The notes: generated by a model from the letters alone, not told the origin. DNA of 64,000 bases from Bordetella parapertussis (GCA_945906815.1 CAMDRT010000004.1:1-64000); one strand, 5' to 3'. Shown: positions 51,678-61,246, counted from the first letter of the stretch. Numbers and translations are program-made.

Positions 51678-53333
51678 TCAACCGCGCCCCACCCAGCCGC
51701 CATGCACCGGATGATGCGAGCAGATGAACTCGAGAAAGGCCGGGCGGCCTTTCGCGTTTTCCGCGAGCGCACGCTGTAACGCGGGGATGACTTCCGACGG
51801 CTCGGTGACATCCTCACCGTGAAAGCCGACAGCGCGCGCCATCGCCGCCATGCAGGCGGTGCCGTGATCGGACACTTTCCAGGTGTGGGGATCGTGCCCT
51901 CCTCCCCAAAATCCAGGCCCGTAGCCGGAATAACCGCCGTTGTTGATGTGGATGACGGTGATGCCTATTTTGTAACGCGTCAGCGCCTCGAAGTTGCCCA
52001 TCATGTAGCACACGCCCGCGTCACCGGTGATGCACACGCACTGCCGGTCGGGATAAGCGAGCTTGGCGCCGATGGCGCCCGCCAGACTGAAGCCCAGCGT
52101 CGACACATTGCCCCAGCCGAGGTGGCCACGCGGGATCTGCGTCTCGTACACGGTGCTGGTTTGATCGCGCGTACTGCCCGAGTCTGCGGTGACAAACGAC
52201 GCCTTGGGGTCGAGCACCTGCATCAGGCCGCCGATAACGCGGTAGGGATTCATCGGCTTTTCATCCGACGCCATAAAGGGACGGAACTGGTCGAGGAACA
52301 CCTGCTTCGCTGCACGCACCTCTTCGACCAGCGCCGCGTTCTTGCGCGCGCCGCCGGCCTGCTTCGAAAACTCGTCGATCAGCGCGCGCAGCGTGAGCTT
52401 GGCATCGCCGATCACCGCGTGACGCGTCTCGTAGCTGCGGTTGATGTCGAGCATGTCCACCGTACACTGCACAATCACCTTCTTCTCCGGCTCGGGAATC
52501 GCGTGACTGAAACGATTGGGAAACAGACTGGACCCAATCGAGAACACGAGATCGCATTTGTTCAGAAAATGCGCGGCATGCGAGCCACGCACACCCACCG
52601 ACAGCGCATGATTCTCGGGGAAAGTGCCCTTGGCCTTGAGCGTGGTGAGCACCGGCGCCTGCACCATCTCAGCAAACTGCAGCAACTCGGCAGTGGCATC
52701 GGCGTAGTAGACCCCTTCACCGACATAAAACAGCGGGTCCTTTGCGGCCAGCAATGCTTTGACCGCCGACTTGACGTCGTCCGGATCGGGACCAGCGCGC
52801 CAGCCTTTCACCGGCACATAAGGGTGTTGCGTTTCCTCGTATTCGCCCAGGTCGCGCGGGACAATGAGCAGTACCGGGCCGGGCCGGCCCGAGCGCAGAT
52901 GGGTAAAGGCGCGGCGCATATAGTCCGGCACCAGTTCGGCGCGATCGATGGTGCCGACCCATTTGGTCACCGGCTTTAACGCCTCGGCCATGTTGTAATG
53001 CGTGTGCCGGCTCGCGCCCTGACTCACGCCCTCGGTAATGACCAGCAACGGAGAAGAATCCTCCCACGCCTGCGCGATGGCGCCATACGCCATCTGGATA
53101 CCCGCCGCATTGAGGTTGGCCATCACCGTGCATACGCCGATGCGCTTGCCGCAGGTCACGCGCGAAAACGCATCGGCAACCGCCACCGCGAAGCGTTCCT
53201 CGCCCATCATCAGGATCGGCATGCCCTCCTCGCCGAGCGCATTGTTCACGTGATTGGTGGGAAAGCAACTTACCCATGGCACGCCCTCCGCCTTCAGTAT
53301 CCGCGCAATGCCATTCGCCGCTTTGATTTTCAT
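51678..53333 (-). CDS. ThDP-dependent enzyme, acetolactate-synthase-like (1)
   Basis: 551 residues with the three-domain layout PYR (NGIARILKAEGVPWV; catalytic Glu in GEERFAVAVADAF), middle (GVYYADATAELL) and PP (GDAGVCYMMGNFEALTRY with the metal/ThDP motif GDA...N). The substrate tunnel cannot be read. ATG 53333 with GGGAGA upstream. It is unpaired with a small regulatory subunit, so it is probably not classical ALS. Confidence 0.9.
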   Translation of the reverse strand: MKIKAANGIARILKAEGVPWVSCFPTNHVNNALGEEGMPILMMGEERFAVAVADAFSRVTCGKRIGVCTVMANLNAAGIQMAYGAIAQAWEDSSPLLVITEGVSQGASRHTHYNMAEALKPVTKWVGTIDRAELVPDYMRRAFTHLRSGRPGPVLLIVPRDLGEYEETQHPYVPVKGWRAGPDPDDVKSAVKALLAAKDPLFYVGEGVYYADATAELLQFAEMVQAPVLTTLKAKGTFPENHALSVGVRGSHAAHFLNKCDLVFSIGSSLFPNRFSHAIPEPEKKVIVQCTVDMLDINRSYETRHAVIGDAKLTLRALIDEFSKQAGGARKNAALVEEVRAAKQVFLDQFRPFMASDEKPMNPYRVIGGLMQVLDPKASFVTADSGSTRDQTSTVYETQIPRGHLGWGNVSTLGFSLAGAIGAKLAYPDRQCVCITGDAGVCYMMGNFEALTRYKIGITVIHINNGGYSGYGPGFWGGGHDPHTWKVSDHGTACMAAMARAVGFHGEDVTEPSEVIPALQRALAENAKGRPAFLEFICSHHPVHGGWVGRG

Positions 53334-53490
53334 GACGTATCTCCCGGGAAGGTTGAGGCCCACATTGACCGCAGTGTAGAAGAGAATCGGTAGTTCAGCC
53401 AGAGCATACCCAAGGTTAGATCGACGGATTGAATCGCGCTATAGTGCGCGCATAATCCAAGCACCGCTGCCGAACCCAGAAAGAAAAGCC

Positions 53491-53805
53491 ATGAGTAAAC
53501 CAGAGCCGTTGTTCCCGTCCGCCGCCAACTGCCCCGAGTGCGGCAAAAAAATTCGTATCAAGTGGGCTTTGCCGCGCGAAGTGTCTGCGGGGCTCAGTGG
53601 CCTGGGACGCATGAAATGCCTGCATTGCGGCGCCAACCACGTGCGTGCGGTCGGCCCTGAGGACGCCATTGCGGAGACATCCCGCATGTTCGCCCTGCAA
53701 TACCATCAGGCCTGCGGCCACGATCATGGCCACGAGAGCCACGATCACGGCGTTGCTATCGTTCCCGGCAGCGACAACTTCGCTTACATCAAACTGCCAG
53801 GGTAA
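53491..53805 (+). CDS. zinc-ribbon and His-rich small protein
   Basis: 104 residues. N-terminal CPEC and CLHC (CxxC...CxxC) form a zinc ribbon; the C-terminal region has ACGHDHGHESHDHG, a His/Asp cluster that could bind Ni2+, Zn2+ or Co2+. ATG 53491 with AAGAAAAG upstream. No metal-transport gene is near. Function unknown, likely metal handling. Confidence 0.8.
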   Translation: MSKPEPLFPSAANCPECGKKIRIKWALPREVSAGLSGLGRMKCLHCGANHVRAVGPEDAIAETSRMFALQYHQACGHDHGHESHDHGVAIVPGSDNFAYIKLPG

Positions 53806-53816
53806 CTATTGTTGAT

Positions 53817-55349
53817 TTAAAGTTCACCTATCGCAGGCGCCTGCCAGCGGGTATCGGGATCCAGCGGCCATACCGGGCGCGGCATGCGCTTCCACCTATA
53901 CCGTTCGAGCACGGGGGAGGTCAGACCCGCGGCATCGACCTCGATGATGCGCTGGTCGGGGTACCAGGTGTCGATACCGGCGCGAAAGTGACCGCGCGAT
54001 TTCACCACCAACGAAGAAAAGTCGCCGATGTCCAGGCCGAAAGTCTCGAAGAACACCGGGTCGGCGCACTGGATGCGGCGTGTACACACGACCATGGTGA
54101 GGCCGCCGACGCGGATGGCCGCGGACGGCCCGAGGTGCACGGTGCGGCCCGCATAGACGCCGCGCCGCCCGACCACCACACCATCGGAGAGCGCGAGCAC
54201 AGTTGCTACGATGGGGACAGCACGCCCGTAGACATCCGCGCGCCCTGCATTGAGTGTCAGTTGCACGCTGGCACCTGCCCCCGCCGCATGGCAGTGCGCC
54301 GCAGCCGCGGCATCGACGAAGTTACCGAGCAGCACGCGTTCGACGCGTTCGGCCAGGAGCTGCTCCACAATATCCGTGGTGTTGCCGCGACCGCCGCCGC
54401 CCGGATTGTCGGCGACATCGGCGAGGCACACCGCCGTACGCTCGCCCGCGCGGCCCGCCTGCGCGGCGCGCGCGATGGCCTCGTTCAGCGGCGTGAGCTG
54501 CACGCGAAAACGCTCGCGCTCGGCCCACGCGAATGCGGCGAGCTGCTGCGCCAGCGCCTTCGGCTGGTCGCCGCGGCCGTAGACCAGAATTGTGATACCG
54601 CCCTCGCGCACGTCGCTAAATACAAAACCGCCAAGTATCGATACCACCGGCAGATCAGGGCTGATGTGCCGCTGGCCCTCGGCGATCATGTCGGCATAGG
54701 CGCCGCGCGCGGTGAGCAGTGTCACCGACGGCGGCATGATCGGCATGCGGATGAAGGTCTTCTGCCAGCGCTCGCCGGCAAGCAGACGACGCATCAGCAT
54801 AGCCGCCTCCTCACCACGCTCGCGCCGGTCGACATGCGGGTTGGTACGGTAGGAGAGGATGCAGTCAGCGCAATCAAACATGCGGCGCGAAATGTTGGCG
54901 TGCAGATCTACGGTAGTCAGCACCGGCACCCGGGGGCCTGCCGCCTCGCGTGCCAACGCGTACAGCGCACCGTCGGGGTCTTCGACGGCGGATGCCGTCA
55001 TCGCGCCGTGGTTGCAGATGTAGATGGCATCGAGAGGCCCCGCCGCCGCGAGCAGCGCACGCATGCGGGCGAGCGTGGCATCGATGAAGCGCTGATCAGC
55101 CGGGCCGCCGGGTTCGGTGCCGGTGATGAGTATCGGCACCGCCTCCCACGGGCCGCTGGCGTTCATGACTTCGACAAAGCCGGGAATCTCGCCCGGCATC
55201 GCGGGCGCGGGCTTGGCGGCTTCAGCCAGCATCGCTGCGCCCTCGAAGTAACAGGAATTGCGGAAATCTTCCTCGGTGGATAGCGGAGCAAACGCATTGC
55301 TCTCGAGATGCATGCCGAGCAGGGCAACGCGTGGGCAGGATGTGCTCAT
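53817..55349 (-). CDS. M81 family (MlrC-like) metallopeptidase
   Basis: 510 residues. N-terminal DUF1485-like domain starts RVALLGMHLESNAFAP, with ICNHGAMTASAVEDPDG and VDLHANISRRM metal-site strands; the C-terminal MlrC half has LADVADNPGGGGRGNTTDI. MlrC relatives degrade microcystin linear peptides but most act on unknown substrates. ATG 55349 with GGAG. A cupin gene follows upstream on the same strand. Confidence 0.9.
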   Translation of the reverse strand: MSTSCPRVALLGMHLESNAFAPLSTEEDFRNSCYFEGAAMLAEAAKPAPAMPGEIPGFVEVMNASGPWEAVPILITGTEPGGPADQRFIDATLARMRALLAAAGPLDAIYICNHGAMTASAVEDPDGALYALAREAAGPRVPVLTTVDLHANISRRMFDCADCILSYRTNPHVDRRERGEEAAMLMRRLLAGERWQKTFIRMPIMPPSVTLLTARGAYADMIAEGQRHISPDLPVVSILGGFVFSDVREGGITILVYGRGDQPKALAQQLAAFAWAERERFRVQLTPLNEAIARAAQAGRAGERTAVCLADVADNPGGGGRGNTTDIVEQLLAERVERVLLGNFVDAAAAAHCHAAGAGASVQLTLNAGRADVYGRAVPIVATVLALSDGVVVGRRGVYAGRTVHLGPSAAIRVGGLTMVVCTRRIQCADPVFFETFGLDIGDFSSLVVKSRGHFRAGIDTWYPDQRIIEVDAAGLTSPVLERYRWKRMPRPVWPLDPDTRWQAPAIGEL

Positions 55350-55406
55350 AGTGTTACTCCGTCTATCTTGGAAACAGGCGCGGTCTCTATTCCGCGTCAA
55401 CGGGTC

Positions 55407-55976
55407 CTAGTGCCCTTCCAGCGTGCCCGCCAACGCCGGATCAAACTTGCCGTCGATGAGGATAAACGCAATATCGCAGGGCGCATGGGAGCGGTTGCTC
55501 CAGGCGTGATTGGTGCCGCACTGAATCATCATGTCGCCGGTTTTCAGCAGCACTTCGCTGTCATCAAGCACGCAGTAAATTTCACCCGCGAGGATGAGCA
55601 CGTAGTCTATGGTCTCGGTGCGATGCATCAGCGGATGGCGCCCGTTCCTGCCGAAGGTCGATGCCTGCTCGTTGCCGAGCGCAGCGAACAGTTTTTTCGA
55701 TTGCTCCGGGCTCATGTCACGGATTTCGCTGGTCTCCGGCAGGATGCGATTGATACGGAGCACGGTGCCGTTTTTCTCCGGCATCTGCCGCCGCGGCCCC
55801 AGCGTGGGTTCTGCGTGTTGCGCCACAATCGGCGTGGGCGTCGCCTGGGTACGCCAGATGTCGGTGGAAACGTAACCGGGGCGCGCCGGATTGGTTATCA
55901 CAAACGGCGCCGGCCCGTCTGAAACTACGATGGCCTTGCCGTTTTCATCGTGGCCGGTGACTACGCGTCGAACCAT
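55407..55976 (-). CDS. cupin domain protein
   Basis: 189 residues with a C-terminal cupin barrel: HRTETIDYVLILAGEIYCVLDDSEVLLKTGD is cupin motif 1 and NHAWSNRSHAPCDIAFILIDG motif 2. N-terminal Arg/Gly-containing segment of unknown role. ATG 55976 with AAGGAG. 57 bases before the M81 gene on the same strand, thus likely cotranscribed. Confidence 0.85.
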   Translation of the reverse strand: MVRRVVTGHDENGKAIVVSDGPAPFVITNPARPGYVSTDIWRTQATPTPIVAQHAEPTLGPRRQMPEKNGTVLRINRILPETSEIRDMSPEQSKKLFAALGNEQASTFGRNGRHPLMHRTETIDYVLILAGEIYCVLDDSEVLLKTGDMMIQCGTNHAWSNRSHAPCDIAFILIDGKFDPALAGTLEGH

Positions 55977-56102
55977 GAGATGCTCCTTCTTGCCGTTAGC
56001 AGTGAGAATTGCACATTATCGTCTATCTTTTGCGCATATCGGCAAGGTTTGGCCCCGCTACTCAATACCCAATCACTGGCAAACCTTCCCTCTAGTTGTG
56101 TG

Positions 56103-56121
56103 TGATATACTTTTGATATCA
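56103..56121 (+). promoter_or_regulatory. candidate operator of the second toxin-antitoxin module
   Basis: Inverted repeat TGATAT-N7-ATATCA about 32 bases before the antitoxin ATG. Such sites are usual autoregulation targets. Sequence only. Confidence 0.45.
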
Positions 56122-56152
56122 TTTTATTGAACGCCTAATTCAGTAAATCGCC

Positions 56153-56449
56153 ATGCCTGCAAAACCCACCGCCATCCGCCACAAAAAGCAATCCACTGCC
56201 GGCATTCTGTTGCGCTATCGCGAAAAAGATTCGGCGCTGGGCGTCTCGCGCGAGACCGCGATCAGCCTCGCCGAAACGCTAGGCGTTTCCGAGACTCAGG
56301 TGATTCACGTGGCACTGGCGCAACTGGCGCGGCAAACGCTGCCACGTTATGAGATGGACAACGGTCCGCTGACTGACGACCAATATCGCGCCATCGAGAA
56401 ACAAGCGCCGCAGCAAGGCTTTACCCGCTCGCGCCAGCGTCTCTACTAA
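56153..56449 (+). CDS. antitoxin-like protein of the second module
   Basis: 98 residues. The middle (SRETAISLAETLGVSETQVIHVALAQLARQ) looks like a helical DNA-binding segment, perhaps ribbon-helix-helix; the rest is basic and Gln-rich. Its stop TAA overlaps the toxin ATG by one base. ATG 56153. Named by context; no firm family hit. Confidence 0.75.
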   Translation: MPAKPTAIRHKKQSTAGILLRYREKDSALGVSRETAISLAETLGVSETQVIHVALAQLARQTLPRYEMDNGPLTDDQYRAIEKQAPQQGFTRSRQRLY

Positions 56450-56859
56450 TGGCAGTTCGACGTTTCGCGCTGCCGGATATTGGCGATATCGTATGGTGCT
56501 GGTTTCCGTATGAAGGATTTGTCCAGCCCGGCCCGAAGTCACGTCCGGCGTTGGTGATTGATGTGGGCGTGTTGCGTGGCGAGCCTGCGGTTGAAGTTAT
56601 TTATGGCATCAGCCAAAAGCTCAACCCACTGTATCCCGGCGAATTTACGATTACACCCCATGACGGCGGCGCATACGCTTTGTCGGGGTTGAGTTACCCC
56701 ACCAAGTTCAACACGCAGCGCTCGGTATTCTTGCCCTACAACGACGCATGGTTCGCGCCCGCGCCCGGTGCAATTTACGGACAAACGCCCAAACTCGGCG
56801 TGTTGCACCCCAGCCTGTTGCCGCGGGTGGCTGCGGCTGCACGCAAGAGACGGAGCTGA
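56449..56859 (+). CDS. PemK/MazF-type toxin
   Basis: 136 residues; PemK-like beta-barrel opening GDIVWCWFPYEGFVQPGPKSRPALVIDV matches MazF/PemK (GDIVW..f.....G.KtRPvvVi). Expected to be an RNase. The tail is longer than usual MazF. It ends 7 bases from the convergent ThDP gene. Confidence 0.8.
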   Translation: MAVRRFALPDIGDIVWCWFPYEGFVQPGPKSRPALVIDVGVLRGEPAVEVIYGISQKLNPLYPGEFTITPHDGGAYALSGLSYPTKFNTQRSVFLPYNDAWFAPAPGAIYGQTPKLGVLHPSLLPRVAAAARKRRS

Positions 56860-56866
56860 ATTTTTG

Positions 56867-58546
56867 CTACTGCTTAAACACCACCGGCGCCAGCGTATTC
56901 TGGTCAATCATCACGTCGATTAGTGCAGGTTTTCCGCTCGCCAGCGCACGCTGGATTGCGCCTTCGAGATCACCGGGTTTGGTCACTCTTTCGCCGTAGG
57001 CACCGAACACTTTTGCCAGGGCACCGAAGTCGGGGTTTTTGTAATCCACCGCGAAAAAACGCCCGCCGAAGTGTTCGTTCTGGAACGCACGCTCGTTGCC
57101 GAGACCCTCGTCGTTGAAGATCACATGCACCACCGGGATGTTTTCGCGCACCGCGGTTTCCAGTTCGCCGATGTTGCACATGATGCCCATGTCGCCCGAG
57201 GCGGAAATCACCGGCCGCTCAGGGCATGCGAGCTTGGCGCCGAGTGCTATCGGGAACGATCCGCCGACTGACGCCCAGTCGTCGATACACATAAACGTAA
57301 ACGGCTCGTAGCTCTTGAAGTAGCTGCGCACATGTTTGCCGCCGTTGCCGGCATCCACCACGCAGATGCCGTTTTCCGGCAACACTTTACGTATCACATG
57401 CGCAACCCACTGTGATTGGATCGGCACTGCGTCGGGTTTCAACACGGCGTTCAACTCGGCATCGAAATCGGCACGTGCTTTGGCAACATCGACCCACGAT
57501 TTACGTAAACCCGGCGCGCGCGACGCGCCCACGCGCTCGGCGAGGCCTTTGATGAAGCTCGTGGCAGAGCCTGCTACGCCCATTTCCACCGGGAATATGA
57601 TGCCGATTTGTCCGGGCGCGGCGGTGTGGTGAATGATTTTCGCGTTGGCGTTGAACACGCCGTACTTGTACATGGTCGAGAACACATCGAAGTGCGAGCC
57701 GATGGCGACAATCACATCGGCTTTCGGCGCATTTTTATTGGCGCTCGAAAACCCATTGCGCCCCAGCGGCCCCAGCGCCAGCGCATGCGTGGAGGGAAAT
57801 CCATCGGGTGCATACTGCAATACCGCCACCGGAATGCCGCTCGCGGTGGCGAGTTTTTCCATCTCACCAATAACCTTTTCTTTCATCACGCCGCGGCCGA
57901 TCACGAACAGCGGGCGCTCGGCCTTGGCGATGAGTGCCCACGCCGCATCGAGTTGCGCGGGGTCGCACACCGCTGGCACGGTGGCGCGATAAGCGGCGGG
58001 CGCAATGGCTTCGACCTTTACTTTTTGCAACATCACTTCGTTAGGCGCTTCGAGATGTGTCGGGCCTTGCGGCTCGGTCAGCGCCACGCGAAACGCTTTG
58101 CGCACCATCTCCTGTATCCGCTGCGGATAGGGAATGCTGTACGCCCACTTGGTGATCGGACGCATGAACGGTATCTGGTCTAGATCCTGCGTCGCGTCGC
58201 GCTCGCGCATCTCACTTTCCTGCACACCGCAGATGCTGATCAGCGGCACGTTGCCTTTGTTCGCCGCGGCAATCGCGGTCACCAGGTTGGTGAGGCCCGG
58301 ACCTTCAGTCGCAGTGACTACGGCAGGCGCGTTGCGCGCACGCGCGAAACCGAGCGCCATGAACGCCGCACCCTGCTCGTGGCGCGTGAGGATGAAGCGT
58401 ATCTCCGGCGTGTCGCGCAGCGCGTCGAGGAACGCCAGGTTTTGCGTGCCCGGGATGCCGAAGACGTGATCGATGCCTTCGCGCAGCAGCGCATCCACCA
58501 TCGCGCGGGAGCCGGTGACGCTTGTGTTGTGCTCGGTGCTATCCAT
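56867..58546 (-). CDS. ThDP-dependent enzyme, acetolactate-synthase-like (2)
   Basis: 559 residues. PYR domain with the catalytic glutamate in RHEQGAAFMALG and GPGLTNLVTAIA; PP domain with SGDMGIMCNIGELETAVRENIP (GDxG...N-type). ATG 58546 is 6 bases after AAGG, preferred over 58555. Directly downstream of a dienelactone hydrolase gene (11-base gap) on the same strand. Decarboxylase or ligase role not decided. Confidence 0.9.
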   Translation of the reverse strand: MDSTEHNTSVTGSRAMVDALLREGIDHVFGIPGTQNLAFLDALRDTPEIRFILTRHEQGAAFMALGFARARNAPAVVTATEGPGLTNLVTAIAAANKGNVPLISICGVQESEMRERDATQDLDQIPFMRPITKWAYSIPYPQRIQEMVRKAFRVALTEPQGPTHLEAPNEVMLQKVKVEAIAPAAYRATVPAVCDPAQLDAAWALIAKAERPLFVIGRGVMKEKVIGEMEKLATASGIPVAVLQYAPDGFPSTHALALGPLGRNGFSSANKNAPKADVIVAIGSHFDVFSTMYKYGVFNANAKIIHHTAAPGQIGIIFPVEMGVAGSATSFIKGLAERVGASRAPGLRKSWVDVAKARADFDAELNAVLKPDAVPIQSQWVAHVIRKVLPENGICVVDAGNGGKHVRSYFKSYEPFTFMCIDDWASVGGSFPIALGAKLACPERPVISASGDMGIMCNIGELETAVRENIPVVHVIFNDEGLGNERAFQNEHFGGRFFAVDYKNPDFGALAKVFGAYGERVTKPGDLEGAIQRALASGKPALIDVMIDQNTLAPVVFKQ

Positions 58547-58557
58547 TGCAACCATCC

Positions 58558-59445
58558 TTATCGCAAATGCTTGTTGAAAAACTCCACCGTACGCTGCCAC
58601 GACAGTTTGGCCGCAGCTTCGTCGTAGCGCGGCGTGGTATCGTTGTGAAAACCGTGCTGCGTATTGGGATAACTAAAATGCTCGTAGCGCACCTTGTGGG
58701 ATTGCAAAGCGGCTTCATACGGCGGCCAGCCATCATTGATGCGCGGGTCGTCCGACGCATTCTGGATCATCAGCGCCGCCTTGATCTTCGGCACATCGCT
58801 GGCCGCGGCTTGCACGCCGTAGTAGGCCACGCCGGCCGCGAGATCAGGCAGGCGCGTCGCCAGCAGATTGACGATGCCACCACCGAAGCAAAATCCCACC
58901 GCGCCGATTTTACCGGTGCATTCCGCTCGCGCCTTCAACACGCTGGCACCCGTCACCAGATCTTCGATGCGCTTTTTCGTATCCTGCTTGGCAAAGAGCG
59001 CACGGCCTTGGTCTTCATCACCGGGATAGCCGCCCACCGGAAACAAGGTGTCGGGTGCAAACGCGACGAAATTCAGCAGTGCGAGTCGACGCGTCACATC
59101 TTCAATGTACGGATTAAGGCCGCGATTCTCGTGCACCACATACACCCCAGGCAGCTTGCCGCTGGCCTTCGCGGGCGTGACTAAATAGCCGCGCATTTTG
59201 CCGTGGCCCTGCGGCGAGTCGTATTCGAGATACTCGGTTTTGATGCGCGGATCATCCTGTTTGACCTGCTGCGCCCACGCAAAATTGGGTTGCAGACTTT
59301 GCAGCATAGCCGCAGCTGTCACACCGCCCACGGCGAACTTTGCCGCCTCATCCAGAAACTCACGGCGGCTCTTGCTGCCATGCACGTAGCCGTCAAACAG
59401 TCTGAGTACTTGCGGTGGAAAATCACTGGCTTTCTTGCGTTCCAT
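58558..59445 (-). CDS. dienelactone hydrolase family protein, possibly Tat-exported
   Basis: 295 residues. N-terminal SRREFLDEAAKFAVGGVTAAAM looks like a twin-arginine signal, unusual for DLH enzymes. Catalytic triad regions are GFCFGGG (Cys), ASDDPRIND (Asp) and NTQHGFHND (His). ATG 59445 follows TTG. Just upstream of ThDP gene (2), they form an operon. It may hydrolyse a lactone outside the cytoplasm. Confidence 0.88.
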   Translation of the reverse strand: MERKKASDFPPQVLRLFDGYVHGSKSRREFLDEAAKFAVGGVTAAAMLQSLQPNFAWAQQVKQDDPRIKTEYLEYDSPQGHGKMRGYLVTPAKASGKLPGVYVVHENRGLNPYIEDVTRRLALLNFVAFAPDTLFPVGGYPGDEDQGRALFAKQDTKKRIEDLVTGASVLKARAECTGKIGAVGFCFGGGIVNLLATRLPDLAAGVAYYGVQAAASDVPKIKAALMIQNASDDPRINDGWPPYEAALQSHKVRYEHFSYPNTQHGFHNDTTPRYDEAAAKLSWQRTVEFFNKHLR

Positions 59446-59602
59446 GGTCAATATTCGCTCGGTGAGTGGTTACATCAGGAGGCGGAAGCTTCCGTCAGCG
59501 CCAGGGTATAGTCAAGCCTGAATTGACAATCACCGTACTGTGGCGTTTGATTGCGGATGATAGGGCGCGTCGAGATGAGCGCTGATTGACAGGAGTCGAC
59601 GG

Positions 59603-59806
59603 ATGGCAAAGCTGCGCGTGGCTAAAAGTTTTATCGAGCATCAATTGTTCGGCGGCGCGTTAAGCCCCGTCAGCATCAATGCCATTCAACTGTCTGTCGA
59701 CGGCTATATCATTTTCGACATTTCCGGCGGCTGTGTTCCCGACGTGGAATGGGTGAGCAGCATCATCTCGGAGCCGGACCAACAACTGGCCTTCATGCCG
59801 GATTAG
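59603..59806 (+). CDS. small conserved-looking protein, function unknown
   Basis: 67 residues. Sequence MAKLRVAKSFIEHQLFGGAL, then SVDGYIIFDISGGCVPDVEW; one Cys, mixed alpha/beta. ATG 59603 has AGGAG upstream. It lies alone between a divergent DLH gene and a convergent enolase gene, which supports it as a real gene. No family recognised. Confidence 0.6.
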   Translation: MAKLRVAKSFIEHQLFGGALSPVSINAIQLSVDGYIIFDISGGCVPDVEWVSSIISEPDQQLAFMPD

Positions 59807-59815
59807 CGCTGCAGC

Positions 59816-61039
59816 TTAAAAACGCTTTGCCGGCGACAGATTTTTGGTGTGCAACGTCTTGCCGGCATCCCACGGATGCGCGCGCGCGACGGCTTCGTTC
59901 ACCGCCGTGCCCCAGCCCGGCCCCTGGGGAATCGTCATGTGGCCGGCGATAATCTCCGGCGCGTGGGTCACCAGTTCGTCTTTCCACGGCACGTCGTCGA
60001 TGTCGATTTCCATGATGCGCACATTGCCCAGCGTCGCGCACAGAGCAGCGCTCATGTGCGTGGAAAGATGGCTGTAGTGATTGTGGGGGGCTACGTTGTG
60101 CTGAAACGTCGCCGCCAGATCGCCGACCTTTTTGCTCTGAGCTATGCCGTTCCACGGCACATCGATCATGAACACATCGGCGGCGTGGCGTTGAAAAAAT
60201 GGCAGATACCCGTTCATGTGGATCAGCGTCTCACCCGTGCAAATGCGCGTGCTGGTCGATTGCTTGATCTGCGCCAGCGCGTCCGCATCGATGGTGTCGA
60301 TCTCCAGCCAGTGCAGGTTGAATGGCTCCAGCGCCTTGGCAATGCGCATGCACGCTTCGGGCTTGAAATGCCAATTGAGATCGAGGTTGATGTCAACATC
60401 CGGGCCCACCGCATCGCGCAGAGTGCCGATGTGTTTTTCGATATGCGCGATCAGTCCATTCGGCGCCCAATCATCGGTCGGCCCCATGGTGACGCCATAG
60501 CCGCCAAAGCCGCTGAACCAGGTGCCGTTCTGGCCCGGCATCACAATATTGGTTTTGAGCGCGGTAAAGCCGCGCGCGACGACTTCTTTGCCCAGCGCAG
60601 TGACGTCGGCCCAACTGTTGATCGGCGGCGCGCCCACCAGCTCGTGATGGCGCACGCGCGTGGTGCCGCAGTGCGACCAGTAGAGGCGCACCTTGTCGCG
60701 CGTCGGCCCGCCGAGGAGCTCAACCACCGACATATTGCGCGCTCGCGCCGCAATGTCCACCAGCGCACATTCAATGCCCGCCATCGCCCGCGCCACGATG
60801 CCGCCGGAGCTGGAGCGCGTCATGCGCGCCATGTCGATAAAGCGCGCCTCGTACGCGCGCGGGTCCTGTCCTATGAGTAGGGTTGAGAAATCGCGCACCG
60901 CGCCACACACCGCATGGGGCACACGCGTATCCGAGCATTCACCCCAGCCGGTGATGCCCTCGTCGGTTTCGACTTTGACGTAAGTCCATGCGCGCCAGCC
61001 GCCATCGACGACGAAGGTTTCGAGTTTGGTGATTTTCAT
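59816..61039 (-). CDS. enolase superfamily sugar-acid dehydratase-like enzyme
   Basis: 407 residues. N-terminal capping domain (KITKLETFVVDGGWRAWTY), barrel metals DINLDLNWHF, HWLEIDTIDAD and ICTGETLI, and His/Asp pairs (HNHYSH). Resembles D-galactonate or related acid sugar dehydratases. ATG 61039. Last gene of the operon SDR - lactonase - SDR - dehydratase. Confidence 0.85.
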   Translation of the reverse strand: MKITKLETFVVDGGWRAWTYVKVETDEGITGWGECSDTRVPHAVCGAVRDFSTLLIGQDPRAYEARFIDMARMTRSSSGGIVARAMAGIECALVDIAARARNMSVVELLGGPTRDKVRLYWSHCGTTRVRHHELVGAPPINSWADVTALGKEVVARGFTALKTNIVMPGQNGTWFSGFGGYGVTMGPTDDWAPNGLIAHIEKHIGTLRDAVGPDVDINLDLNWHFKPEACMRIAKALEPFNLHWLEIDTIDADALAQIKQSTSTRICTGETLIHMNGYLPFFQRHAADVFMIDVPWNGIAQSKKVGDLAATFQHNVAPHNHYSHLSTHMSAALCATLGNVRIMEIDIDDVPWKDELVTHAPEIIAGHMTIPQGPGWGTAVNEAVARAHPWDAGKTLHTKNLSPAKRF

Positions 61040-61114
61040 TTTACTATCCGTTAATTGATCCTGGAAAAGTTACCACTCAACGATGAACAGAGGCAGGGCG
61101 CGCATTACTCCCGT

Positions 61115-61219
61115 CATTCCGGCGCAGGCCGGAATCCAGTACGTAATCCGATCCGTAGGATCATGATTCGAGATGCTTCGCATGGATGCACCCACTGGAT
61201 TCCGGCCTGCGCCGGAATG
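61115..61219. repeat. CCGGAAT palindromic element (complete, 26-bp perfect inverted arms)
   Basis: Arms 61115-61140 and 61194-61219 are exact complements (CATTCCGGCGCAGGCCGG...). Each arm is itself hairpin forming. Between the SDR and dehydratase genes of one operon; could influence mRNA stability. Half copy at 300-345. Confidence 0.9.
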
Positions 61220-61246
61220 ATGGTCTTTGAATTGCGCGAATAGGCG

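Noticed and set aside
53988..55283. 431-residue plus-strand ORF opposite the M81 gene
   Set aside because: Antisense shadow of the MlrC-like gene.
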